A stretch of 64,000 nucleotides of DNA from Loxodes magnus (lineage: Eukaryota; Ciliophora; Karyorelictea; Loxodida; Loxodidae), in the NCBI GenBank assembly GCA_946699065.1, contig CAMPDV010001291.1:53919-117918 (forward strand). The letters are read 5' to 3'. The stretch's first letter is position 1; each line of letters starts with the position of its first letter. The notes under the pieces are model-generated. The model was not told where the DNA came from, ran no database searches, and saw only the letters and a program-made list of their open reading frames with translations. Both the position numbers and the translations under genes were made by a program. This document shows, in pieces, positions 30,001 to 45,000 of the stretch.

Positions 30001-33000
30001 CACAGCATATACCAAATTGGTGTGACCACTCATGGTCTTACAGGTACCTGTCTTGACGTCCCATAGTCTCACCGTCTAATCATGACTTCCCGATACGATG
30101 AACTCTGAATCACTGGATATAGCCACAGCATATACATAACTAGTGTGACCACTCATGGTCTTACAGGTACCTGTCTTGACGTCCCATAGTCTCACCGTAT
30201 AATCATAACTTCCCGATACGATGAACTCTGAATCACTGGATATAGCCACAGCATATACCTAATTTGTGTGACCACTCATGGTCTTACAGGTACCTGTCTT
30301 GACGTCCCATAGTCTCACCGTATAATCATAACTTCCCGATACGATGAACTCTGAATCACTGGATATAGCCACAGCAGATACCTAATTTGTGTGACCACTC
30401 ATGGTCTTACAGGTACCTGTCTTGACGTCCCATAGTCTCACCGTATAATCATAACTTCCCGATACGATGAACTCTGAATCACTGGATATAGCCACAGCAG
30501 ATACATAACTAGTGTGACCACTCATGGTCTTACAGGTACCTGTCTTGACGTTCCATAGTCTCACCGTCTCATCACTACTTCCCGATACGATGAACTCTGA
30601 ATCACTGGATATAGCCACAGCATATACATAACTAGTGTGACCACTCATGGTCTTACAGGTACCTGTCTTGACGTCCCATAGTCTCACCGTCTAATCTCCA
30701 CTTCCCGATACGATGAACTCTGAATCACTGGATATAGCCACAGCATATACCAAATTGGTGTGACCACTCATGGTCTTACAGGTACCTGTCTTGACGTCCC
30801 ATAGTCTCACAGTCTAATCTCCACTTCCCGATACGATGAACTCTGAATCACTGGATATAGCCTCGGCATTTACATAATGTGTGTGACCACTCATGGTCTT
30901 ACAGGTACCTGTCTTGACGTCCCATAGTCTCACCGTCTAATCTCCACTTCCCGATACGATGAACTCTGAATCACTGGATATAGCCACAGCAGATACATAA
31001 CTAGTGTGACCACTCATGGTCTTACAGGTACCTGTCTTGACGTCCCATAGTCTCACCGTCTAATCATAACTTCCCGATACGATGAACTCTGAATCACTGG
31101 ATATAGCCACAGCATATACCAAATTGGTGTGACCACTCATGGTCTTACAGGTACCTGTCTTGACGTCCCATAGTCTCACCGTCTAATCATGACTTCCCGA
31201 TACGATGAACTCTGAATCACTGGATATAGCCACAGCAGATACATGATGAGTGTGACCACTCATGGTCTTACAGGTACCTGTCTTGACGTCCCATAGTCTC
31301 ACCGTATAATCATAACTTCCCGATACGATGAACTCTGAATCACTGGATATAGCCACAGATCATACATAACTAGTGTGACCACTCATGGTCTTACAGGTAC
31401 CTGTCTTGACGTCCCATAGTCTCACCGTCTAATCTCCACTTCCCGATACGATGAACTCTGAATCACTGGATATAGCCACAGCAGATACATAACTAGTGTG
31501 ACCACTCATGGTCTTACAGGTACCTGTCTTGACGTCCCATAGTCTCACCGTCTAATCATGACTTCCCGATACGATGAACTCTGAATCACTGGATATAGCC
31601 ACAGCATATACATAACTAGTGTGACCACTCATGGTCTTACAGGTACCTGTCTTGACGTCCCATAGTCTCACCGTATAATCATAACTTCCCGATACGATGA
31701 ACTCTGAATCACTGGATATAGCCACAGCATATACCTAATTTGTGTGACCACTCATGGTCTTACAGGTACCTGTCTTGACGTCCCATAGTCTCACCGTCTA
31801 ATCATAACTTCCCGATACGATGAACTCTGAATCACTGGATATAGCCACAGATCATACATAACTAGTGTGACCACTCATGGTCTTACAGGTACCTGTCTTG
31901 ACGTCCCATAGTCTCACCGTCTAATCATGACTTCCCGATACGATGAACTCTGAATCACTGGATATAGCCACAGCATATACATAACTAGTGTGACCACTCA
32001 TGGTCTTACAGGTACCTGTCTTGACGTCCCATAGTCTCACCGTCTAATCTCCACTTCCCGATACGATGAACTCTGAATCACTGGATATAGCCACAGATCA
32101 TACATAACTAGTGTGACCACTCATGGTCTTACAGGTACCTGTCTTGACGTCCCATAGTCTCACCGTCTAATCATAACTTCCCGATACGATGAACTCTGAA
32201 TCACTGGATATAGCCACAGCATATACCAAATTGGTGTGACCACTCATGGTCTTACAGGTACCTGTCTTGACGTCCCATAGTCTCACCGTATAATCATAAC
32301 TTCCCGATACGATGAACTCTGAATCACTGGATATAGCCACAGCATATACCTAATTTGTGTGACCACTCATGGTCTTACAGGTACCTGTCTTGACGTCCCA
32401 TAGTCTCACCGTCTAATCTCCACTTCCCGATACGATGAACTCTGAATCACTGGATATAGCCACAGATCATACATAACTAGTGTGACCACTCATGGTCTTA
32501 CAGGTACCTGTCTTGACGTCCCATAGTCTCACCGTCTAATCATAACTTCCCGATACGATGAACTCTGAATCACTGGATATAGCCACAGCATATACCAAAT
32601 TGGTGTGACCACTCATGGTCTTACAGGTACCTGTCTTGACGTCCCATAGTCTCACCGTATAATCATAACTTCCCGATACGATGAACTCTGAATCACTGGA
32701 TATAGCCACAGCATATACCTAATTTGTGTGACCACTCATGGTCTTACAGGTACCTGTCTTGACGTCCCATAGTCTCACCGTCTAATCTCCACTTCCCGAT
32801 ACGATGAACTCTGAATCACTGGATATAGCCACAGCAGATACATGATGAGTGTGACCACTCATGGTCTTACAGGTACCTGTCTTGACGTCCCATAGTCTCA
32901 CCGTATAATCTCCACTTCCCGATACGATGAACTCTGAATCACTGGATATAGCCACAGCATATACATAATGTGTGTGACCACTCATGGTCTTACAGGTACC

Positions 33001-36000
33001 TGTCTTGACGTCCCATAGTCTCACCGTCTAATCATGACTTCCCGATACGATGAACTCTGAATCACTGGATATAGCCACAGCAGATACACAACTAGTGTGA
33101 CCACTCATGGTCTTACAGGTACCTGTCTTGACGTCCCATAGTCTCACCGTTTTATCTGCACTTCCCGATACGATGAACTCTGAATCACTGGATATAGCCA
33201 CAGCAGATACATAACTAGTGTGACCACTCATGGTCTTACAGGTACCTGTCTTGAAGTCCCATAGTCTCACCGTCTAATCATGACTTCCCGATACGATGAA
33301 CTCTGAATCACTGGATATAGCCACAGCATATACCAAATTGGTGTGACCACTCATGGTCTTACAGGTACCTGTCTTGACGTCCCATAGTCTCACCGTATAA
33401 TCATAACTTCCCGATACGATGAACTCTGAATCACTGGATATAGCCACAGCATATACATAACTAGTGTGACCACTCATGGTCTTACAGGTACCTGTCTTGA
33501 CGTCCCATAGTCTCACCGTATAATCATAACTTCCCGATACGATGAACTCTGAATCACTGGATATAGCCACAGCATATACCAAATTGGTGTGACCACTCAT
33601 GGTCTTACAGGTACCTGTCTTGACGTCCCATAGTCTCACCGTCTAATCATAACTTCCCGATACGATGAACTCTGAATCACTGGATATAGCCACAGCAGAT
33701 ACACAACTAGTGTGACCACTCATGGTCTTACAGGTACCTGTCTTGACGTCCCATAGTCTCACAGTCTAATCTCCACTTCCCGATACGATGAACTCTGAAT
33801 CACTGGATATAGCCACAGCAGATACATAACTAGTGTGACCACTCATGGTCTTACAGGTACCTGTCTTGACGTCCCATAGTCTCACCGTCTAATCTCCACT
33901 TCCCGATACGATGAACTCTGAATCACTGGATATAGCCACAGCAGATACATAACTAGTGTGACCACTCATGGTCTTACAGGTACCTGTCTTGACGTCCCAT
34001 AGTCTCACCGTCTAATCATAACTTCCCGATACGATGAACTCTGAATCACTGGATATAGCCACAGCATATACCAAATTGGTGTGACCACTCATGGTCTTAC
34101 AGGTACCTGTCTTGACGTCCCATAGTCTCACCGTCTAATCTCCACTTCCCGATACGATGAACTCTGAATCACTGGATATAGCCACAGCAGATACATAACT
34201 AGTGTGACCACTCATGGTCTTACAGGTACCTGTCTTGACGTCCCATAGTCTCACCGTCTAATCATAACTTCCCGATACGATGAACTCTGAATCACTGGAT
34301 ATAGCCACAGCATATACCAAATTGGTGTGACCACTCATGGTCTTACAGGTACCTGTCTTGACGTCCCATAGTCTCACCGTCTAATCATAACTTCCCGATA
34401 CGATGAACTCTGAATCACTGGATATAGCCACAGCAGATACCTAATTTGTGTGACCACTCATGGTCTTACAGGTACCTGTCTTGACGTCCCATAGTCTCAC
34501 CGTCTAATCATGACTTCCCGATACGATGAACTCTGAATCACTGGATATAGCCACAGCATATACATAACTAGTGTGACCACTCATGGTCTTACAGGTACCT
34601 GTCTTGACGTCCCATAGTCTCACCGTCTAATCTCCACTTCCCGATACGATGAACTCTGAATCACTGGATATAGCCACAGATCATACACAACTAGTGTGAC
34701 CACTCATGGTCTTACAGGTACCTGTCTTGACGTCCCATAGTCTCACCGTCTAATCATAACTTCCCGATACGATGAACTCTGAATCACTGGATATAGCCAC
34801 AGCAGATACATAACTAGTGTGACCACTCATGGTCTTACAGGTACCTTTCTTGACGTCCCATAGTCTCACCGTATAATCATAACTTCCCGATACGATGAAC
34901 TCTGAATCACTGGATATAGCCACAGATCATACACAACTAGTGTGACCACTCATGGTCTTACAGGTACCTGTCTTGACGTCCCATAGTCTCAAAGTCTAAT
35001 CTCCACTTCCCGATACGATGAACTCTGAATCACTGGATATAGCCACAGATCATACATAACTAGTGTGACCACTCATGGTCTTACAGGTACCTGTCTTGAC
35101 GTCCCATAGTCTCACCGTCTAATCTCCACTTCCCGATACGATGAACTCTGAATCACTGGATATAGCCACAGCATATACCAAATTGGTGTGACCACTCATG
35201 GTCTTACAGGTACCTGTCTTGACGTCCCATAGTCTCACCGTATAATCATAACTTCCCGATACGATGAACTCTGAATCACTGGATATAGCCACAGCAGATA
35301 CATAATGTGTGTGACCACTCATGGTCTTACAGGTACCTGTCTTGACGTCCCATAGTCTCACCGTATAATCATAACTTCCCGATACGATGAACTCTGAATC
35401 ACTGGATATAGCCACAGCATATACCAAATTGGTGTGACCACTCATGGTCTTACAGGTACCTGTCTTGACGTCCCATAGTCTCACCGTCTAATCATGACTT
35501 CCCGATACGATGAACTCTGAATCACTGGATATAGCCACAGCAGATACATGATGAGTGTGACCACTCATGGTCTTACAGGTACCTGTCTTGACGTCCCATA
35601 GTCTCACCGTCTAATCATGACTTCCCGATACGATGAACTCTGAATCACTGGATATAGCCACAGCAGATACATAATGTGTGTGACCACTCATGGTCTTACA
35701 GGTACCTGTCTTGACGTCCCATAGTCTCACCGTATAATCATAACTTCCCGATACGATGAACTCTGAATCACTGGATATAGCCACAGCATATACCAAATTG
35801 GTGTGACCACTCATGGTCTTACAGGTACCTGTCTTGACGTCCCATAGTCTCACCGTCTAATCATGACTTCCCGATACGATGAACTCTGAATCACTGGATA
35901 TAGCCACAGCAGATACATGATGAGTGTGACCACTCATGGTCTTACAGGTACCTGTCTTGACGTCCCATAGTCTCACCGTCTAATCATGACTTCCCGATAC

Positions 36001-39000
36001 GATGAACTCTGAATCACTGGATATAGCCACAGCATATACAACACTAGTGTGACCACTCATGGTCTTACAGGTACCTGTCTTGACGTCCCATAGTCTCACC
36101 GTCTAATCTCCACTTCCCGATACGATGAACTCTGAATCACTGGATATAGCCACAGATCATACATAACTAGTGTGACCACTCATGGTCTTACAGGTACCTG
36201 TCTTGACGTCCCATAGTCTCACCGTCTAATCATGACTTCCCGATACGATGAACTCTGAATCACTGGATATAGCCACAGCATATACCAAATTGGTGTGACC
36301 ACTCATGGTCTTACAGGTACCTGTCTTGACGTCCCATAGTCTCACAGTCTAATCTCCACTTCCCGATACGATGAACTCTGAATCACTGGATATAGCCTCG
36401 GCATTTACATAACTAGTGTGACCACTCATGGTCTTACAGGTACCTGTCTTGACGTCCCATAGTCTCACCGTCTAATCATGACTTCCCGATACGATGAACT
36501 CTGAATCACTGGATATAGCCACAGCAGATACATGACTAGTGTGACCACTCATGGTCTTACAGGTACCTGTCTTGACGTCCCATAGTCTCACCGTATAATC
36601 TCCACTTCCCGATACGATGAACTCTGAATCACTGGATATAGCCACAGCATATACCAAATTGGTGTGACCACTCATGGTCTTACAGGTACCTGTCTTGACG
36701 TCCCATAGTCTCACCGTATAATCTACACTTCCCGATACGATGAACTCTGAATCACTGGATATAGCCACAGCAGATACACAACTAGTGTGACCACTCATGG
36801 TCTTACAGGTACCTGTCTTGACGTCCCATAGTCTCACCGTCTAATCTCCACTTCCCGATACGATGAACTCTGAATCACTGGATATAGCCACAGCAGATAC
36901 ATAACTAGTGTGACCACTCATGGTCTTACAGGTACCTGTCTTGACGTCCCATAGTCTCACCGTATAATCATAACTTCCCGATACGATGAACTCTGAATCA
37001 CTGGATATAGCCACAGCATATACCAAATTGGTGTGACCACTCATGGTCTTACAGGTACCTGTCTTGACGTCCCATAGTCTCACCGTATAATCATAACTTC
37101 ACGATACGATGAACTCTGAATCACTGGATATAGCCACAGCATATACATAACTAGTGTGACCACTCATGGTCTTACAGGTACCTGTCTTGACGTCCCATAG
37201 TCTCACCGTATAATCATAACTTCCCGATACGATGAACTCTGAATCACTGGATATAGCCACAGCATATACCAAATTGGTGTGACCACTCATGGTCTTACAG
37301 GTACCTGTCTTGACGTCCCATAGTCTCACCGTATAATCATAACTTCCCGATACGATGAACTCTGAATCACTGGATATAGCCACAGCAGATACACAACTAG
37401 TGTGACCACTCATGGTCTTACAGGTACCTGTCTTGACGTCCCATAGTCTCACCGTCTCATCATAACTTCCCGATACGATGAACTCTGAATCACTGGATAT
37501 TGCCACAGCATATACATAACTAGTGTGACCACTCATGGTCTTACAGGTACCTGTCTTGACGTCCCATAGTCTCACCGTCATATCTCCACTTCCCGATACG
37601 ATGAACTCTGAATCACTGGATATAAACACAGATAATAAAGTATCTGTGGTACCACTCATGGTCTTACAGGTACCTGTCTTGACGTCCCATAGTCTCACCG
37701 TCTAATCATAACTTCCCGATACGATGAACTCTGAATCACTGGATATAGCCACAGCATATACCAAATTGGTGTGACCACTCATGGTCTTACAGGTACCTGT
37801 CTTGACGTCCCATAGTCTCACCGTCTAATCATGACTTCCCGATACGATGAACTCTGAATCACTGGATATAGCCACAGCATATACAACACTAGTGTGACCA
37901 CTCATGGTCTTACAGGTACCTGTCTTGACGTCCCATAGTCTCACCGTTTTATCTGCCCTTCCCGATACGATGAACTCTGAATCACTGGATATAGCCACAG
38001 CATATACAACACTAGTGTGACCACTCATGGTCTTACAGGTACCTGTCTTGACGTCCCATAGTCTCACCGTCTAATCATGACTTCCCGATACGATGAACTC
38101 TGAATCACTGGATATAGCCACAGCAGATACCTAATGTGTGTGACCACTCATGGTCTTACAGGTACCTGTCTTGACGTCCCATAGTCTCACCGTCTAATCA
38201 TAACTTCCCGATACGATGAACTCTGAATCACTGGATATAGCCACAGCATATACATAACTAGTGTGACCACTCATGGTCTTACAGGTACCTGTCTTGACGT
38301 CCCATAGTCTCACCGTATAATCATAACTTCCCGATACGATGAACTCTGAATCACTGGATATAGCCACAGCATATACCAAATTGGTGTGACCACTCATGGT
38401 CTTACAGGTACCTGTCTTGACGTCCCATAGTCTCACCGTATAATCATAACTTCCCGATACGATGAACTCTGAATCACTGGATATAGCCACAGATCATACA
38501 CAACTAGTGTGACCACTCATGGTCTTACAGGTACCTGTCTTGACGTCCCATAGTCTCACAGTCTAATCTCCACTTCCCGATACGATGAACTCTGAATCAC
38601 TGGATATAGCCTCGGCATTTACATAATGTGTGTGACCACTCATGGTCTTACAGGTACCTGTCTTGACGTCCCATAGTCTCACCGTCTAATCATGACTTCC
38701 CGATACGATGAACTCAGAATCACTGGATATAGCCACAGCATATACAACACTAGTGTGACCACTCATGGTCTTACAGGTACCTGTCTTGACGTCCCATAGT
38801 CTCACCGTCTAATCATGACTTCCCGATACGATGAACTCTGAATCACTGGATATAGCCACAGCATATACAACACTAGTGTGACCACTCATGGTCTTACAGG
38901 TACCTGTCTTGACGTCCCATAGTCTCACCGTCTAATCTCCACTTCCCGATACGATGAACTCTGAATCACTGGATATAGCCACAGCAGATACATAACTAGT

Positions 39001-42000
39001 GTGACCACTCATGGTCTTACAGGTACCTGTCTTGACGTCCCATAGTCTCACCGTCTAATCATAACTTCCCGATACGATGAACTCTGAATCACTGGATATA
39101 GCCACAGCATATACCAAATTGGTGTGACCACTCATGGTCTTACAGGTACCTGTCTTGACGTCCCATAGTCTCACCGTCTAATCATGACTTCCCGATACGA
39201 TGAACTCTGAATCACTGGATATAGCCACAGCATATACAACACTAGTGTGACCACTCATGGTCTTACAGGTACCTGTCTTGACGTCCCATAGTCTCACCGT
39301 TTTATCTGCCCTTCCCGATACGATGAACTCTGAATCACTGGATATAGCCACAGCAGATACATGATGAGTGTGACCACTCATGGTCTTACAGGTACCTGTC
39401 TTGACGTCCCATAGTCTCACCGTATAATCATAACTTCCCGATACGATGAACTCTGAATCACTGGATATAGCCACAGCAGATACCTAATGTGTGTGACCAC
39501 TCATGGTCTTACAGGTACCTGTCTTGACGTCCCATAGTCTCACCGTCTAATCATAACTTCCCGATACGATGAACTCTGAATCACTGGATATAGCCACAGC
39601 AGATACATAACTAGTGTGACCACTCATGGTCTTACAGGTACCTGTCTTGACGTCCCATAGTCTCACCGTATAATCATAACTTCCCGATACGATGAACTCT
39701 GAATCACTGGATATAGCCACAGCATATACAACACTAGTGTGACCACTCATGGTCTTACAGGTACCTGTCTTGACGTCCCATAGTCTCACCGTATAATCTC
39801 CACTTCCCGATACGATGAACTCTGAATCACTGGATATAGCCACAGCAGATACCTAATTTGTGTGACCACTCATGGTCTTACAGGTACCTGTCTTGACGTC
39901 CCATAGTCTCACCGTCTAATCTCCACTTCCCGATACGATGAACTCTGAATCACTGGATATAGCCACAGATGATACACAACTAGTGTGACCACTCATGGTC
40001 TTACAGGTACCTGTCTTGACGTCCCATAGTCTCACCGTATAATCATAACTTCCCGATACGATGAACTCTGAATCACTGGATATAGCCACAGCAGATACCT
40101 AATTTGTGTGACCACTCATGGTCTTACAGGTACCTGTCTTGACGTCCCATAGTCTCAAAGTCTAATCTCCACTTCCCGATACGATGAACTCTGAATCACT
40201 GGATATAGCCACAGCATATACATAATGTGTGTGACCACTCATGGTCTTACAGGTACCTGTCTTGACGTCCCATAGTCTCACCGTATAATCATAACTTCCC
40301 GATACGATGAACTCTGAATCACTGGATATAGCCACAGCAGATACATGACTAGTGTGACCACTCATGGTCTTACAGGTACCTGTCTTGACGTCCCATAGTC
40401 TCACCGTATAATCATAACTTCCCGATACGATGAACTCTGAATATCTGGATATAGCCACAGATCATACACAACTAGTGTGACCACTCATGGTCTTACAGGT
40501 ACCTGTCTTGACGTCCCATAGTCTCACCGTATAATCATAACTTCCCGATACGATGAACTCTGAATCACTGGATATAGCCACAGCAGATACCTAATTTGTG
40601 TGACCACTCATGGTCTTACAGGTACCTGTCTTGACGTCCCATAGTCTCAAAGTCTAATCTCCACTTCCCGATACGATGAACTCTGAATCACTGGATATAG
40701 CCACAGCATATACATAATGTGTGTGACCACTCATGGTCTTACAGGTACCTGTCTTGACGTCCCATAGTCTCACCGTATAATCATAACTTCCCGATACGAT
40801 GAACTCTGAATATCTGGATATAGCCACAGATCATACACAACTAGTGTGACCACTCATGGTCTTACAGGTACCTGTCTTGACGTCCCATAGTCTCACCGTC
40901 TAATCATAACTTCCCGATACGATGAACTCTGAATCACTGGATATAGCCACAGCAGATACCTAATTTGTGTGACCACTCATGGTCTTACAGGTACCTGTCT
41001 TGACGTCCCATAGTCTCACCGTATAATCATGACTTCCCGATACGATGAACTCTGAATCACTGGATATAGCCACAGCATATACCAAATTGGTGTGACCACT
41101 CATGGTCTTACAGGTACCTGTCTTGACGTCCCATAGTCTCACCGTATTATCATAACTTCCCGATACTATGAACTCTGAATCACTGGATATAGCCACAGCA
41201 TATACCTAATTTGTGTGACCACTCATGGTCTTACAGGTACCTGTCTTGACGTCCCATAGTCTCACCGTTTTATCTGCCCTTCCCGATACGATGAACTCTG
41301 AATCACTGGATATAGCCACAGCAGATACCTAATTTGTGTGACCACTCATGGTCTTACAGGTACCTGTCTTGACGTCCCATAGTCTCACCGTCTAATCATG
41401 ACTTCCCGATACGATGAACTCTGAATCACTGGATATAGCCACAGCATATACCTAATTTGTGTGACCACTCATGGTCTTACAGGTACCTGTCTTGACGTCC
41501 CATAGTCTCACCGTATAATCATAACTTCCCGATACGATGAACTCTGAATCACTGGATATAGCCACAGCAGATACCTAATTTGTGTGACCACTCATGGTCT
41601 TACAGGTACCTGTCTTGACGTCCCATAGTCTCACCGTATAATCATGACTTCCCGATACGATGAACTCTGAATCACTGGATATAGCCACAGCAGATACATA
41701 ACTAGTGTGACCACTCATGGTCTTACAGGTACCTGTCTTGACGTCCCATAGTCTCACCGTCTAATCTCCACTTCCCGATACGATGAACTCTGAATCACTG
41801 GATATAGCCACAGCATATACCAAATTGGTGTGACCACTCATGGTCTTACAGGTACCTGTCTTGACGTCCCATAGTCTCACCGTTTTATCTGCCCTTCCCG
41901 ATACGATGAACTCTGAATCACTGGATATAGCCACAGCATATACAACACTAGTGTGACCACTCATGGTCTTACAGGTACCTGTCTTGACGTCCCATAGTCT

Positions 42001-45000
42001 CACCGTATAATCATAACTTCCCGATACGATGAACTCTGAATCACTGGATATAGCCACAGCATATACCTAATTTGTGTGACCACTCATGGTCTTACAGGTA
42101 CCTGTCTTGACGTCCCATAGTCTCACCGTCTAATCATGACTTCCCGATACGATGAACTCTGAATCACTGGATATAGCCACAGCAGATACCTAATGTGTGT
42201 GACCACTCATGGTCTTACAGGTACCTGTCTTGACGTCCCATAGTCTCACCGTCTAATCATAACTTCCCGATACGATGAACTCTGAATCACTGGATATAGC
42301 CACAGCATATACATAACTAGTGTGACCACTCATGGTCTTACAGGTACCTGTCTTGACGTCCCATAGTCTCACCGTCTAATCATGACTTCCCGATACGATG
42401 AACTCTGAATCACTGGATATAGCCACAGCATATACAACACTAGTGTGACCACTCATGGTCTTACAGGTACCTGTCTTGACGTCCCATAGTCTCACCGTCT
42501 AATCATGACTTCCCGATACGATGAACTCTGAATCACTGGATATAGCCACAGCATATACAACACTAGTGTGACCACTCATGGTCTTACAGGTACCTGTCTT
42601 GACGTCCCATAGTCTCACCGTCTAATCTCCACTTCCCGATACGATGAACTCTGAATCACTGGATATAGCCACAGCAGATACATAACTAGTGTGACCACTC
42701 ATGGTCTTACAGGTACCTGTCTTGACGTCCCATAGTCTCACCGTCTAATCATAACTTCCCGATACGATGAACTCTGAATCACTGGATATAGCCACAGCAT
42801 ATACCAAATTGGTGTGACCACTCATGGTCTTACAGGTACCTGTCTTGACGTCCCATAGTCTCACCGTCTAATCATGACTTCCCGATACGATGAACTCTGA
42901 ATCACTGGATATAGCCACAGCATATACAACACTAGTGTGACCACTCATGGTCTTACAGGTACCTGTCTTGACGTCCCATAGTCTCACCGTTTTATCTGCC
43001 CTTCCCGATACGATGAACTCTGAATCACTGGATATAGCCACAGCAGATACAACACTAGTGTGACCACTCATGGTCTTACAGGTACCTGTCTTGACGTCCC
43101 ATAGTCTCACCGTTTTATCTGCCCTTCCCGATACGATGAACTCTGAATCACTGGATATAGCCACAGCATATACAACACTAGTGTGACCACTCATGGTCTT
43201 ACAGGTACCTGTCTTGACGTCCCATAGTCTCACCGTCTAATCATGACTTCCCGATACGATGAACTCTGAATCACTGGATATAGCCACAGCAGATACCTAA
43301 TGTGTGTGACCACTCATGGTCTTACAGGTACCTGTCTTGACGTCCCATAGTCTCACCGTCTAATCATAACTTCCCGATACGATGAACTCTGAATCACTGG
43401 ATATAGCCACAGCATATACATAACTAGTGTGACCACTCATGGTCTTACAGGTACCTGTCTTGACGTCCCATAGTCTCACCGTATAATCATAACTTCCCGA
43501 TACGATGAACTCTGAATCACTGGATATAGCCACAGCAGATACATAACTAGTGTGACCACTCATGGTCTTACAGGTACCTGTCTTGACGTCCCATAGTCTC
43601 ACCGTCTAATCTCCACTTCCCGATACGATGAACTCTGAATCACTGGATATAGCCACAGCATATACCAAATTGGTGTGACCACTCATGGTCTTACAGGTAC
43701 CTGTCTTGACGTCCCATAGTCTCACAGTCTAATCTCCACTTCCCGATACGATGAACTCTGAATCACTGGATATAGCCTCGGCATTTACATAATGTGTGTG
43801 ACCACTCATGGTCTTACAGGTACCTGTCTTGACGTCCCATAGTCTCACCGTCTAATCTCCACTTCCCGATACGATGAACTCTGAATCACTGGATATAGCC
43901 ACAGCAGATACATAACTAGTGTGACCACTCATGGTCTTACAGGTACCTGTCTTGACGTCCCATAGTCTCACCGTCTAATCATAACTTCCCGATACGATGA
44001 ACTCTGAATCACTGGATATAGCCACAGCATATACCAAATTGGTGTGACCACTCATGGTCTTACAGGTACCTGTCTTGACGTCCCATAGTCTCACCGTCTA
44101 ATCATGACTTCCCGATACGATGAACTCTGAATCACTGGATATAGCCACAGCATATACAACACTAGTGTGACCACTCATGGTCTTACAGGTACCTGTCTTG
44201 ACGTCCCATAGTCTCACCGTTTTATCTGCCCTTCCCGATACGATGAACTCTGAATCACTGGATATAGCCACAGCAGATACATGATGAGTGTGACCACTCA
44301 TGGTCTTACAGGTACCTGTCTTGACGTCCCATAGTCTCACCGTATAATCATAACTTCCCGATACGATGAACTCTGAATCACTGGATATAGCCACAGCAGA
44401 TACCTAATGTGTGTGACCACTCATGGTCTTACAGGTACCTGTCTTGACGTCCCATAGTCTCACCGTCTAATCATAACTTCCCGATACGATGAACTCTGAA
44501 TCACTGGATATAGCCACAGCAGATACATAACTAGTGTGACCACTCATGGTCTTACAGGTACCTGTCTTGACGTCCCATAGTCTCACCGTATAATCATAAC
44601 TTCCCGATACGATGAACTCTGAATCACTGGATATAGCCACAGCATATACAACACTAGTGTGACCACTCATGGTCTTACAGGTACCTGTCTTGACGTCCCA
44701 TAGTCTCACCGTATAATCATAACTTCCCGATACGATGAACTCTGAATCACTGGATATAGCCACAGCATATACAACACTAGTGTGACCACTCATGGTCTTA
44801 CAGGTACCTGTCTTGACGTCCCATAGTCTCACCGTATAATCATGACTTCCCGATACGATGAACTCTGAATCACTGGATATAGCCACAGCATATACCTAAT
44901 TTGTGTGACCACTCATGGTCTTACAGGTACCTGTCTTGACGTCCCATAGTCTCACCGTCTAATCATGACTTCCCGATACGATGAACTCTGAATCACTGGA

